A stretch of 7,362 nucleotides of DNA from an uncultured Verrucomicrobia subdivision 3 bacterium (lineage in GTDB: Bacteria > Verrucomicrobiota > Verrucomicrobiae > Limisphaerales > CAMLLE01), in assembly GCA_946480555.1 (NCBI GenBank), contig CAMLLE010000141.1:1-7362 (forward strand), written 5' to 3'. Below are positions 1 through 6,099 of this stretch, one piece after another; positions within the stretch are counted from its first letter, which is position 1, and each line of letters starts with the position of its first letter. Below the pieces are notes generated by a model. It made no database searches. It was not told the DNA's origin and was given only the letters and a program-made list of their open reading frames with translations. The position numbers and the translations under genes were made by a program.

Positions 1-565
1 TGAGTCCGCGCTTCTCCAGGTGCTTCTTCACCGCTTCCTTCAAGTCGTAACCCGCGTGATCCGCGCCGATCGCCACGGCGGCAGTCTTGCCCGCGCCATG
101 GCCGCCATCGCCATGCTCAATGAAACGCAGAATCGACGCTATGCCCTGTTCAATTTGGTCGCGTGTATTCACGTAAACGTCGTAGGAACCGCCGATGGGA
201 TCGCTGATGTCCTTTTCAAACGTGTCGAGCGTGTCATCGAACTCTCGCAACAGGAACGTTTTCTCCGCTGCCTGCGGATACAGCAGCATGACCGTGTCAA
301 CGTGGCTGTGCGTCATGCCGAAAATGTAATCCGCCTGCTGAACCAGTTCCGGGGTCAACATCCGGCTGCGCTGGCTGGAAATTTCGATGCCTAATTCCTT
401 CGCCGCGCGGATGGCATGGGCGCTCGGCGGCTGGCCTTCCATGGCACCCAATCCCGCGGAAACCACGCGGTAACTGCCCCGGCCCTGGACGGCATGGCGG
501 AAGATGCCTTCAGCCATCGGACTGCGGCAAACATTTCCGGTGCAAACGAATAAAACGGTCTTCAT
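1..565 (-). CDS. Low-molecular-weight phosphatase (YwlE-like) fused to ribose-5-phosphate isomerase B, 3' part cut by window edge
   Basis: The 188 visible codons start at ATG 565 and run open off the window. Residues 1-150 are a low-molecular-weight phosphatase: the P-loop CTGNVCRSPMAE has nucleophile Cys8 and Arg14 (CX5R), and the general-acid motif DPIGG has Asp122. Overall similarity is to B. subtilis YwlE (compare GMTHSH and DP-GGS-D-Y--TRD). After a short Gly/His linker (151-160), residues 162-188 match the RpiB N-terminus (AVAIGADHAGYDLK), with the Asp169-His170 pair of the sugar-phosphate site. RpiB interconverts ribose-5-phosphate and ribulose-5-phosphate in the non-oxidative pentose phosphate pathway; the phosphatase would remove phosphate from protein tyrosine or arginine. 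No stop separates the domains. Both should be cytoplasmic. The start lacks an obvious Shine-Dalgarno sequence, but it gives the canonical N-terminus. The gene lies 57 bp downstream of the S41-like gene. Catalytic Cys66/His99 equivalents of RpiB lie outside the window, so isomerase activity cannot be judged. Confidence 0.9.
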   Translation of the reverse strand, partial: MKTVLFVCTGNVCRSPMAEGIFRHAVQGRGSYRVVSAGLGAMEGQPPSAHAIRAAKELGIEISSQRSRMLTPELVQQADYIFGMTHSHVDTVMLLYPQAAEKTFLLREFDDTLDTFEKDISDPIGGSYDVYVNTRDQIEQGIASILRFIEHGDGGHGAGKTAAVAIGADHAGYDLKEAVKKHLEKRGL

Positions 566-622
566 TAAGGTGTTCGTGGGGTGAAAAATTGGGTTCCGCG
601 ACTCAAATCGTCAACGGCGAAA

Positions 623-1699
623 TCAGAGCCGTGACTGGCGGACAACAGCAAGGCCCTTGAGCAAATCCAGCGCGCGAGCCAGGGCAGGATCGCTAACCAA
701 TGGAACCGCCGCCTCGCCATCCCGAGAACTGCTGGCGTTGCGGGAAAGCCCCGGCACACGATCAGGTTCTTCCTCCTCCGCGTCACGGTTGCGTCGGAGC
801 CCGGCGCGATGCTGGCGCACAAGTTCAGCCTCATCGAACCGCGTGCTCCGCGCGACTTGATTGGTGCTGGCTGAAACCGAATTTGTGCGGGGCGTGACGG
901 AAAAAGCGTCTGCGTAATAAATCCGCTCATCGTCCGGATTCACGGTGACATCGATGTCGGGTTTGACTCCGTTTGTGGAGAGAGCCGTCCCGCTGGCGAG
1001 TGAAACGGGATGTGTGCCGACGCGGAGGATCGCGCCGTTCTTCAACGGGTAATCGCGCACCACAAAAGCCTGCCCGGCGCTGCGACTGCCCAAAATCAAA
1101 CCCGATTCCGCCGAACGCAGCGCGCCAGCCAGTCCTTCCGCGGCACCGGAAGTCCCGCTGTTCACCAGAAGGGCCAGCGGCAGTTGAATGGCATCCTGCT
1201 TCTTCGTCGTGCTCAGGATCTCGCTTTCCCATTTGAGGAGCGGACGCTCGCTTGCGATGAACAGGTCCGCTGCGCCAACGGCTGCGGTGTAATCCGTGCC
1301 ATTTGCATAACGCAAATCGAGCACAATGCCGGTGAGCTTGTTCGAAGCGGCCATTTCCCGATGGGCCGCCCGCAACGCAGCGGGAAGGCCGGCGTTCACT
1401 TGTGCGATGCGGATGTAAGCGATCTGGCCGTCGAAAACCTCGGTTCGCGTGACGCTGGGGCCAGCGGCGCTTTCGGTGGCAGTATTTGTGATTAATTGAA
1501 CCTTGGGGCCAAGTTCGGAAATAAGGCCCAACACAGCCGCGCGGTTCAATTCCGCTTCGGAAATCCCGCCAGCCTTGCTTTGGATGACCTCGAGCACTTC
1601 ACCGAGTTCCGGGATTTCAGCCAGAGCAGTCGCTGGCATCGCCAACGCGGCGGCCAGAAGCAAGGCGTATTTGGCGGACTGAATCCGGATCGGTGTCAT
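623..1699 (-). CDS. Secreted S41 (tail-specific/C-terminal processing) peptidase-like protein, probably catalytically inactive
   Basis: This is a 358-residue protein. ATG 1699 is chosen because it is followed at once by a classic signal peptide (basic start, hydrophobic 11-21, cleavage likely after ALA at 27) and has a GGA element 6 nt upstream. An in-frame ATG at 1789 would bury that signal. Residues about 90-255 resemble the S41 peptidase core: IAYIRIAQV, GIVLDLRY, LALLVNSGTSGAAEG, GLILGSRSAGQAF and GVKPDIDV. Aligned without gaps to the CtpA/Prc motif, the nucleophile Ser falls on Gly185 and the catalytic Lys, 25 residues later, falls on Gln210, so neither catalytic residue is present. No PDZ domain fits in the short N-terminal part (28-88). 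The tail (285-335) is rich in Arg, Glu and Ser and looks disordered, ending in a short helix-like segment. Predicted location is periplasmic or outside the inner membrane. It may bind peptides rather than cut them. It sits 142 bp below the upstream operon and may or may not be co-transcribed. Confidence 0.85.
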   Translation of the reverse strand: MTPIRIQSAKYALLLAAALAMPATALAEIPELGEVLEVIQSKAGGISEAELNRAAVLGLISELGPKVQLITNTATESAAGPSVTRTEVFDGQIAYIRIAQVNAGLPAALRAAHREMAASNKLTGIVLDLRYANGTDYTAAVGAADLFIASERPLLKWESEILSTTKKQDAIQLPLALLVNSGTSGAAEGLAGALRSAESGLILGSRSAGQAFVVRDYPLKNGAILRVGTHPVSLASGTALSTNGVKPDIDVTVNPDDERIYYADAFSVTPRTNSVSASTNQVARSTRFDEAELVRQHRAGLRRNRDAEEEEPDRVPGLSRNASSSRDGEAAVPLVSDPALARALDLLKGLAVVRQSRL

Positions 1700-1841
1700 G
1701 ACGCGTCCAAAATTGCGCGACGACTTCGCGAAAGTAAAGCGGGGAGGAACCCGGGAGGGAAAAGCGAAAGCGGAACAGCGGGAAAACATCTGCAGCCGCG
1801 CAATTCGCGATTCGGAAAGGACAAATCAGAGATTCACACCC
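1700..1841. other. Intergenic gap between the DUF2071 (YqjF-like) gene and the S41-like gene
   Basis: 142 bp without a convincing gene. On the minus strand it contains an in-frame upstream extension of the S41-like gene (possible ATG at 1789, rejected as start). An 8-bp TTCGCGAA palindrome lies near 1724-1731. I see no hairpin followed by a T run, so no intrinsic terminator, and no convincing -35/-10 pair. Read-through from the upstream operon therefore cannot be excluded. Confidence 0.5.
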
Positions 1842-2639
1842 TCAAGGCATTTCAAAAAACGGATTCAATCTGACACGGTCGCGGCTCCGCCCATTGATCC
1901 GATGCGGCCTTCCCATCCAGACGTTCGGCGTGCCGGGCGAGTAGTTGGCGCCGGTAAACTTCGCATCACGGAACCAGCCCCACGCGTTGGTCAGCAGGGA
2001 GTTTTCCTGAACGGCCGCGTTCACAGGCGTTTGCAGCCATGGCTCGTGCCAGATGCGAAAGAAACCGCGTTTGGCGCCCCGCGCTGTAAACGCCGTGTAA
2101 CGTTCGAGGAGAAATTCGTCGAGCGAACCCTTCGGGCTGTTTTCGAAGACGCCATTCATCGGCAACTCAGCCCGGTAGTTGACCTGGCCGCCGCCGTGCG
2201 CGTCCACAACGCTGCCGCCCAGCATTCTGGTCTCATGCTGGTGGTCGTAGCGAATCCTTCCGTAGCGATAGGGCAGCCCAAAAGTCTTTGGTCCGAGTCT
2301 CACGCTGAGTGGATTCGACAGCCATTCAGCGAGAAAGATGATGCCCGGCTCACCGCGATGCCGCACATAGGTTCGCACGTTGAGAAATTCGTGCGTGGCA
2401 ATCGGCTTGAAAAACCATTCACCCAGCTTCCAGCCAAACCGGCATCGCAAGCCTCGCAGCGTGAACGCCACCAAACTGACGTACGCCCTGCCCTCTCGCA
2501 GATCGATGGGGAAAGGCACTTCGCGCTGCACCGCGACTGGATCCACTTCGAAGTGGAGAAACAACGCCCGATCCCAGTCCGCGAAGAAAAGTGGTTCCGC
2601 CGCGCAGGAAAGCAGACGTTGTTTCGCATTCGCATTCAT
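1842..2639 (-). CDS. DUF2071 (YqjF-like, COG3361) protein
   Basis: The 265-residue protein looks full-length for this family. Family-typical segments are visible in order: DWDRALFLHFEVDP (21-34), the GRAYVSLVAF stretch (50-59), HEFLNVRTYVR (83-93), GSLDEFLLERY (171-181) and ANYSPG (231-236). The family (Pfam DUF2071, B. subtilis YqjF) has no established biochemical role; its fold is thought to be related to acetoacetate decarboxylase-like proteins, which bind small or hydrophobic acids. There is no signal peptide or membrane segment, so it is probably cytoplasmic. The start codon overlaps the stop of the epimerase gene by 4 bp (ATGA, 2636-2639), with a weak GGA element 5 nt upstream, so translation is probably coupled. 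It is the last gene of the tight operon block and the second DUF2071-type gene in it. The family call is firm; function is unknown. Confidence 0.88.
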   Translation of the reverse strand: MNANAKQRLLSCAAEPLFFADWDRALFLHFEVDPVAVQREVPFPIDLREGRAYVSLVAFTLRGLRCRFGWKLGEWFFKPIATHEFLNVRTYVRHRGEPGIIFLAEWLSNPLSVRLGPKTFGLPYRYGRIRYDHQHETRMLGGSVVDAHGGGQVNYRAELPMNGVFENSPKGSLDEFLLERYTAFTARGAKRGFFRIWHEPWLQTPVNAAVQENSLLTNAWGWFRDAKFTGANYSPGTPNVWMGRPHRINGRSRDRVRLNPFFEMP

Positions 2640-3613
2640 GGATGTCCACTCGTGGCTAATCCGCCCTTGAGTTCCCGCTCAAGTGTTCGCACGGCGTCCT
2701 CCATTTCCCGGAAATGAAACTTGAAGCCGGCTTCCTCGAGTCTCTTTGGAATCACACGCCGGCTCTTGATCACCAGCTCCGATTCCGTCCGCAGCAGGAA
2801 CGTCCCGATTTCCAGCAGCCACAACGGCGCGGGCAATCCAATCGGGGTGCCGCACACCCGCCGGAATATCCGCATCATTTCGCGATTCGGAACTGGATTC
2901 GGTGCAGCCAGATTCACCACGCCTCGAAAGTCTTCGCGCTCGATCAACCATTCGATCGAACGGCAGAAATCTTCATGATGAATCCACGAAACGAACTGCC
3001 GTCCATTGCCGATCGCGCCGCCCAAACCGAAGCGCGCGAGGCGCCGGAGCACGGGAAAAACACTGTTTTCACCTATGCCCAGAACCATCGCAGTTCGAAG
3101 CGTGATCTTCCGCGTGGTGGGAACTTCCACTGCATCGAAAGCCGCCTCCCATGCCTTCGCCACTTCGATCGAAAACTCGTCCTTCGCTTCCGCCGAAGCC
3201 CAAATCCCGCCGCTCTCATCCATCGGCGCTTCGACAGTGTGTCCGTAGATCGTCGCCGTGCTTGAGTTGAGCCATACGCGTGGCGGCTGCTGACATTGCC
3301 GGATGGCTTCGCCCAGCACACGGGTCGAATCAACCCGGGACTCGAGAATCTCTTTGCGATTCCGCGCGTTGTATCGGCAGTTCACCGAACGCCCCGCCAG
3401 GTTGACCACAGCGAACGCGCCTGCAAGTTCCCTCGCCCAAGCGCCGACGCTCTTCCCATCCCAAAGCACATCACGAATCGCCCCGCCGCTCCGGCGGGGA
3501 AAGCGAGTCAGTACCACCCCGTCCCAACCGCGAGCGGCAAACCAGCCCGCCAATGTATGCCCGAGAAATCCGCTGCCGCCCGCGAGAATGATTTTGCGTC
3601 CGCTAGTCTTCAT
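2636..3613 (-). CDS. TIGR01777 family NAD(P)-binding epimerase/reductase (YfcH-like) with DUF1731 C-terminus
   Basis: A 325-residue extended short-chain dehydrogenase/reductase-type protein. The N-terminus carries the Rossmann glycine motif GGSGFLG (12-18), followed by NLAG (71-74), the SSTATIYGH active-site region (117-125) with a Tyr but no Lys four residues later, and GNGRQFVSWIHHEDF (203-217, approximate). From about 260 on it matches the DUF1731 tail (LPAPLWLLEIG, then SRRVIPKRLEEAGFKF). Family members are often annotated as nucleoside-diphosphate-sugar epimerase or SulA-like protein, but no substrate is established. The start at ATG 3613 is preferred over ATG 3631 because AAAGGA lies 9 nt upstream. 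It overlaps the end of the upstream DUF2071-like gene by 11 bp and the downstream DUF2071 gene by 4 bp, so it is sandwiched between two related proteins. Cytoplasmic. Confidence 0.9.
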   Translation of the reverse strand: MKTSGRKIILAGGSGFLGHTLAGWFAARGWDGVVLTRFPRRSGGAIRDVLWDGKSVGAWARELAGAFAVVNLAGRSVNCRYNARNRKEILESRVDSTRVLGEAIRQCQQPPRVWLNSSTATIYGHTVEAPMDESGGIWASAEAKDEFSIEVAKAWEAAFDAVEVPTTRKITLRTAMVLGIGENSVFPVLRRLARFGLGGAIGNGRQFVSWIHHEDFCRSIEWLIEREDFRGVVNLAAPNPVPNREMMRIFRRVCGTPIGLPAPLWLLEIGTFLLRTESELVIKSRRVIPKRLEEAGFKFHFREMEDAVRTLERELKGGLATSGHP

Positions 3614-4376
3614 GCCGGTGAGTCCTTTCATCGAGTTGAGGAAACGTTGCGCTCATGAACGTTCTCCGTCCGAGCCATTCGTGCTCAATGCCCCGCATCA
3701 GCAGCGCGCTGTCGAATTCCACACTGCCGGCCGGGAACCGGCTTCGATCCCCGAAGAAGCTTGATTCAACGCGGTGAACCGCCAATGGCGTGACATGCCA
3801 GTTGAAACTCTTGAGTTCCAGCCCATCGAATTCACCTGGCTTCGCAGCAATCGAATATCCGAGCGCGCCGCGTTCGAAGAACTCCGACGCTTCGGCAACG
3901 GAATGGAATATTGAACCTTCCGGAAGATGCTGGGCGGTCCTGGCCTCTACGACGACGCGCGAAACTCCGTCGTCGCTTTCCATGTGGAGGCAAAGCTCGG
4001 TATCCGTTTCGCGAACATTGAATTTCGCCAGGTTGTGAATTCCGGGAAACAGGCGTCCGCCGGCCAGCTGATTGAACCTCGACGACGTGTCGCGTCGCGG
4101 GATGAAAACGCCTTCGCGAACACGACCGTTCTCGTCCCATTCTACCGCAATCCGGTGCGCCGCATTTTCCGAAGTGAGTCCAAGCGCCGCCGGCGCAAAC
4201 CTCACGCGCATGTTGTTCAGCCGGATCAAACAGATTCCAGCCATGCCCAGGCCGTGGACCGTTTTCACGCGGAACGGCTCCGGCAAGATTCCCTGCAGGA
4301 CTTCCGGTGCGACGCGGAAGTTGATCAGCATCCGGCGATCGATGGTTCCGCGAACGACTGGAACTCTGAAGTTCAC
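3603..4376 (-). CDS. DUF2071-like (acetoacetate decarboxylase-fold-like) protein
   Basis: A 257-residue protein read from a GTG start at 4376. The choice is firm: the GTG overlaps the TGA of the upstream gene (GTGA) and sits 6 nt after AAAGGAGG, the best ribosome-binding site in the window. The open frame extends further upstream, but that part lies over the preceding gene and looks like shadow. The N-terminal part (MLINFRVAPEVLQGILPEPF, 16-35) has the DUF2071 pattern of beta-strand, then VxPxxLxxxLP. Other visible blocks are ENAAHRIAVEWDENGR (70-85) and GVFIPRRDTSSRFN (89-102). No signal peptide or transmembrane helix is seen. It is only distantly similar to the other DUF2071 protein at 1842-2639, so they are not a recent duplication. 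It may bind a small acid or lipid-like ligand, but function is unknown. Membership of DUF2071 is less certain than for the other copy. Confidence 0.8.
   Translation of the reverse strand: MNFRVPVVRGTIDRRMLINFRVAPEVLQGILPEPFRVKTVHGLGMAGICLIRLNNMRVRFAPAALGLTSENAAHRIAVEWDENGRVREGVFIPRRDTSSRFNQLAGGRLFPGIHNLAKFNVRETDTELCLHMESDDGVSRVVVEARTAQHLPEGSIFHSVAEASEFFERGALGYSIAAKPGEFDGLELKSFNWHVTPLAVHRVESSFFGDRSRFPAGSVEFDSALLMRGIEHEWLGRRTFMSATFPQLDERTHRHED
3623..3628 (-). promoter_or_regulatory. Shine-Dalgarno AAAGGA deciding the epimerase start at 3613
   Basis: AAAGGA sits 9 nt before ATG 3613 and within the last codons of the upstream DUF2071-like gene. It also lies just inside the alternative ATG at 3631, which has no such element, so the shorter start is preferred. 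Confidence 0.65.
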
Positions 4377-4789
4377 AGCGCGCCTCCTTTCCAAGCTGCC
4401 CAGATGTAGATCGCGACCAGGTAAAGGAAGACGATGTTGGTGGCCTGATAACCAACCTTGTAGAACCAGTTCGTCAGGTAAGGCCGAACATCGAAGAAGA
4501 ACACCGCCGCGATCAGCCGCATCGTCCAAAACACAGCCATCAGGATGCAGAGCGCGCGGGCGACCGGGTCCCCGGCGGCCATTTGGTTTGCGAAGAGGAA
4601 AGTCAGGGTGCCGAAGCTCACCAGCATCAGCGCGATGAATGTGTAGTAAACCCAGACCAGATTGCGGATGAATGGCGGCAACGGTTTCAGGTGTTCCGCC
4701 AGTTTAACGGTGCGTGGCATGGTCGCGCCCGCCCACGCCAGTCCGATATGCATCAGCCCGGCGATCTGCAGAAGTGTGGCAAGTTTCAT
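4373..4789 (-). CDS. Small four-helix integral membrane protein of unknown function
   Basis: A 138-residue protein that I do not recognise as a named family. Four hydrophobic segments are predicted at about 4-22, 44-68, 76-99 and 113-133. Between helices 3 and 4 is a polar, aromatic loop FDVRPYLTNWFYK (99-111) that may be functional. The layout recalls small DoxX-like four-helix proteins, but I see no diagnostic motif. It probably sits in the inner membrane with both ends on one side. ATG 4789 is preceded by AAAGG 5 nt upstream, and that element overlaps the stop codon of the DCC-MBOAT gene, leaving a 9-bp gap. The stop overlaps the next gene's GTG by 4 bp. Such tight coupling on both sides suggests it works with the neighbouring membrane acyltransferase-like protein. 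Confidence 0.82.
   Translation of the reverse strand: MKLATLLQIAGLMHIGLAWAGATMPRTVKLAEHLKPLPPFIRNLVWVYYTFIALMLVSFGTLTFLFANQMAAGDPVARALCILMAVFWTMRLIAAVFFFDVRPYLTNWFYKVGYQATNIVFLYLVAIYIWAAWKGGAL
4383..4390 (-). promoter_or_regulatory. Strong Shine-Dalgarno sequence AAAGGAGG that fixes the GTG start at 4376
   Basis: AAAGGAGG lies 6 nt upstream of the GTG codon and inside the 3' end of the four-helix membrane gene. Together with the GTGA overlap it decides the start of the DUF2071-like gene. It is much closer to the anti-SD consensus than any other start site in the window. Confidence 0.8.
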
Positions 4790-4798
4790 GTCAGCCTT

Positions 4799-6076
4799 TC
4801 AGAGTGCATTCAGGGTTTGCAGAAATGGAATCATCACGGTTCGGATGAACGGTGGATGGAACAGCCAGAAGGCTGGGCCGGCGGTCACGATGATCGTGAA
4901 CAGCCAGCCCCGCCAACCGCTTCCCGCGCCCCACCTCCGGGCGAAAACCGTGCGCTCGAAGAGAACTCCAGCGCCTTGCAAGATGAAGTAGATCGTGGGC
5001 AGGCCGTAGCCGCCGCGCGCGGGAATCGAAATCACCAGATCGTGCAGCACGCCCGAGAGCACGAACGCAAAGAACAGCGCAACACGCGGTCCCAGGACGC
5101 GGCGTGCAGGATTGAAGGCGAATTCTTCCGTGAGTTGATGAAAGCCGGTATTCCAGCGTCGTCCCCAAAACTCGGTGAGCGAATGAGCTTTGATCGGCGC
5201 CCGCATCAACGGCGTGACGGCCACACCGGCTTTGCGCCACCCCAGCGCCAGGAGTTCGAAAAGCCCGAAGTGCAGCAGCAGAACGAGCCCGAACATTCCG
5301 GTCCAGCCCGCCAACTGCGGACTGACCCCAAAAGCTTTTCGGCTCACGCCCCAGACCAACGCAGCGCCAAGCAGGATTTTGCCAGCGGCAAACAACCATT
5401 CGTTGATGCGTGGCTCGGCCGGTTTGGCGTAGTGGTTGAAAAACTCCTTCGCATTCATCCCAATCCAGCCGAACAGAAACCCAATCGCTCGTGCGAAGCA
5501 CGGTTTCTCTCCACGTCGTAATGCAATTTGGAGCACCAGGCACTTGCAGCCTAGAAACAGCGCGAAACAAATCGTCCACATCCAGGCCCATGCAGGAAGT
5601 CGATGACCGAAGGCAAATGCCACCGTCGTGAGCACCCACAGCGGCAGTGCATCGAACCAAATGGCATTCCGCCGTGCAGTTCTTCGCGGCAATTCGCAGG
5701 CGCCTCCATCGCAGCTGCGATTGCGAGCAATCCAGCGATAGACCGCCCTGATGATTGGCGGAACTCCCGGCAGGCGCGCGATTGCGTCGAGAATTTGTCC
5801 ACCCGGAATGACTCTGGCCAAATAGACAAACGCGTCCGCTCCGCCATAGACTTCTCCATCGGGCGTGATCACACGCATTTCCTCCAAGAGCTTCTTGTCC
5901 GGAAGCTTCAAGAAGGCGCGAACTGCCGAGGTCTGCAGAGGAATCAGCTCAATACCATTTCGTTTCAGCAGCGGTTGAAACCTTCCCGCCCAGCGACGGC
6001 ACATCGGGCAATCGGCGTCGTAACACACCCAAGCGAAAGCGTCTCCGTTCCTCATGTCTGCAATTTCAGTATTCAC
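4799..6076 (-). CDS. DCC (DUF393) thiol-redox domain fused to a membrane-bound wax-synthase-like (MBOAT) acyltransferase domain
   Basis: A 425-residue protein with two parts. Residues 14-130 are a DCC/DUF393 domain: YDADCPMC holds the CxxC pair Cys23/Cys26, and the domain closes with the typical YRWIARNR and CELP signatures (113-130). The remainder is a multi-helix membrane domain with about seven or eight hydrophobic segments. It contains SLTEFWGRRWN (299-309) and FVLSGVLHDL (338-347, His345), the two hallmark blocks of wax-synthase-type MBOAT enzymes, followed by a third hydrophobic block, FILQGAGVLFE (364-374). MBOAT enzymes move acyl groups onto alcohols or other acceptors, with the conserved His implicated in catalysis. 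The CxxC domain should face the cytoplasm. The GTG at 6076 has only a distant GGA; ATG at 6055 gives a more typical DCC N-terminus and is an equal alternative. It lies 23 bp below the regulator gene and 9 bp above the four-helix membrane gene. Substrate unknown. Confidence 0.85.
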   Translation of the reverse strand: MNTEIADMRNGDAFAWVCYDADCPMCRRWAGRFQPLLKRNGIELIPLQTSAVRAFLKLPDKKLLEEMRVITPDGEVYGGADAFVYLARVIPGGQILDAIARLPGVPPIIRAVYRWIARNRSCDGGACELPRRTARRNAIWFDALPLWVLTTVAFAFGHRLPAWAWMWTICFALFLGCKCLVLQIALRRGEKPCFARAIGFLFGWIGMNAKEFFNHYAKPAEPRINEWLFAAGKILLGAALVWGVSRKAFGVSPQLAGWTGMFGLVLLLHFGLFELLALGWRKAGVAVTPLMRAPIKAHSLTEFWGRRWNTGFHQLTEEFAFNPARRVLGPRVALFFAFVLSGVLHDLVISIPARGGYGLPTIYFILQGAGVLFERTVFARRWGAGSGWRGWLFTIIVTAGPAFWLFHPPFIRTVMIPFLQTLNAL

Positions 6077-6077
6077 A

Positions 6078-6089
6078 GAACTTCAGTTC
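6078..6089. promoter_or_regulatory. Small dyad next to the DCC-MBOAT start, preceded by a T8 run
   Basis: GAACT (6078-6082) and AGTTC (6085-6089) are inverted around 2 bp, in the 23-bp gap between the regulator stop and the GTG at 6076. On the transcript a run of eight U precedes it, so it is not a terminator. It includes the only weak GGA element available to that GTG and could modulate initiation. Confidence 0.25.
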
Positions 6090-6099
6090 CAAAAAAAAT

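Noticed and set aside
609..614. TTGACG as a -35 box for a separate promoter of the phosphatase-RpiB gene
   Set aside because: The hexamer 17 bp downstream (CAATTT) matches the -10 consensus too poorly to support a promoter.
1700..1789. Thirty-residue N-terminal extension of the S41-like protein from ATG 1789
   Set aside because: It would place a charged segment before a clear signal peptide and has no ribosome-binding site.
1698..2717. Long plus-strand open frame of 339 codons
   Set aside because: It lies antisense to the YqjF-like DUF2071 gene and reads as a biased, motif-free protein; the minus-strand frame has clear family motifs and coupled starts.
4377..4529. Upstream extension of the DUF2071-like gene to an ATG at 4529
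   Set aside because: It overlaps the four-helix membrane gene for its full length, has no family similarity, and the GTG at 4376 has a strong Shine-Dalgarno sequence.
4583..5521. Plus-strand open frame of 312 codons, rich in Gln, Arg, Glu and Pro
   Set aside because: Antisense to the DCC-MBOAT gene; composition is typical of the reverse strand of a hydrophobic GC-rich gene and no domain is recognisable.
4791..5660. Second minus-strand frame of 289 codons inside the DCC-MBOAT gene
   Set aside because: A shifted reading of the same DNA; the 425-residue frame carries the CxxC and MBOAT motifs.
6078..6098. Hairpin plus T run as an intrinsic terminator after the regulator gene
   Set aside because: On the minus strand the T run comes before the dyad, not after it; on the plus strand the dyad is followed by A, not T.
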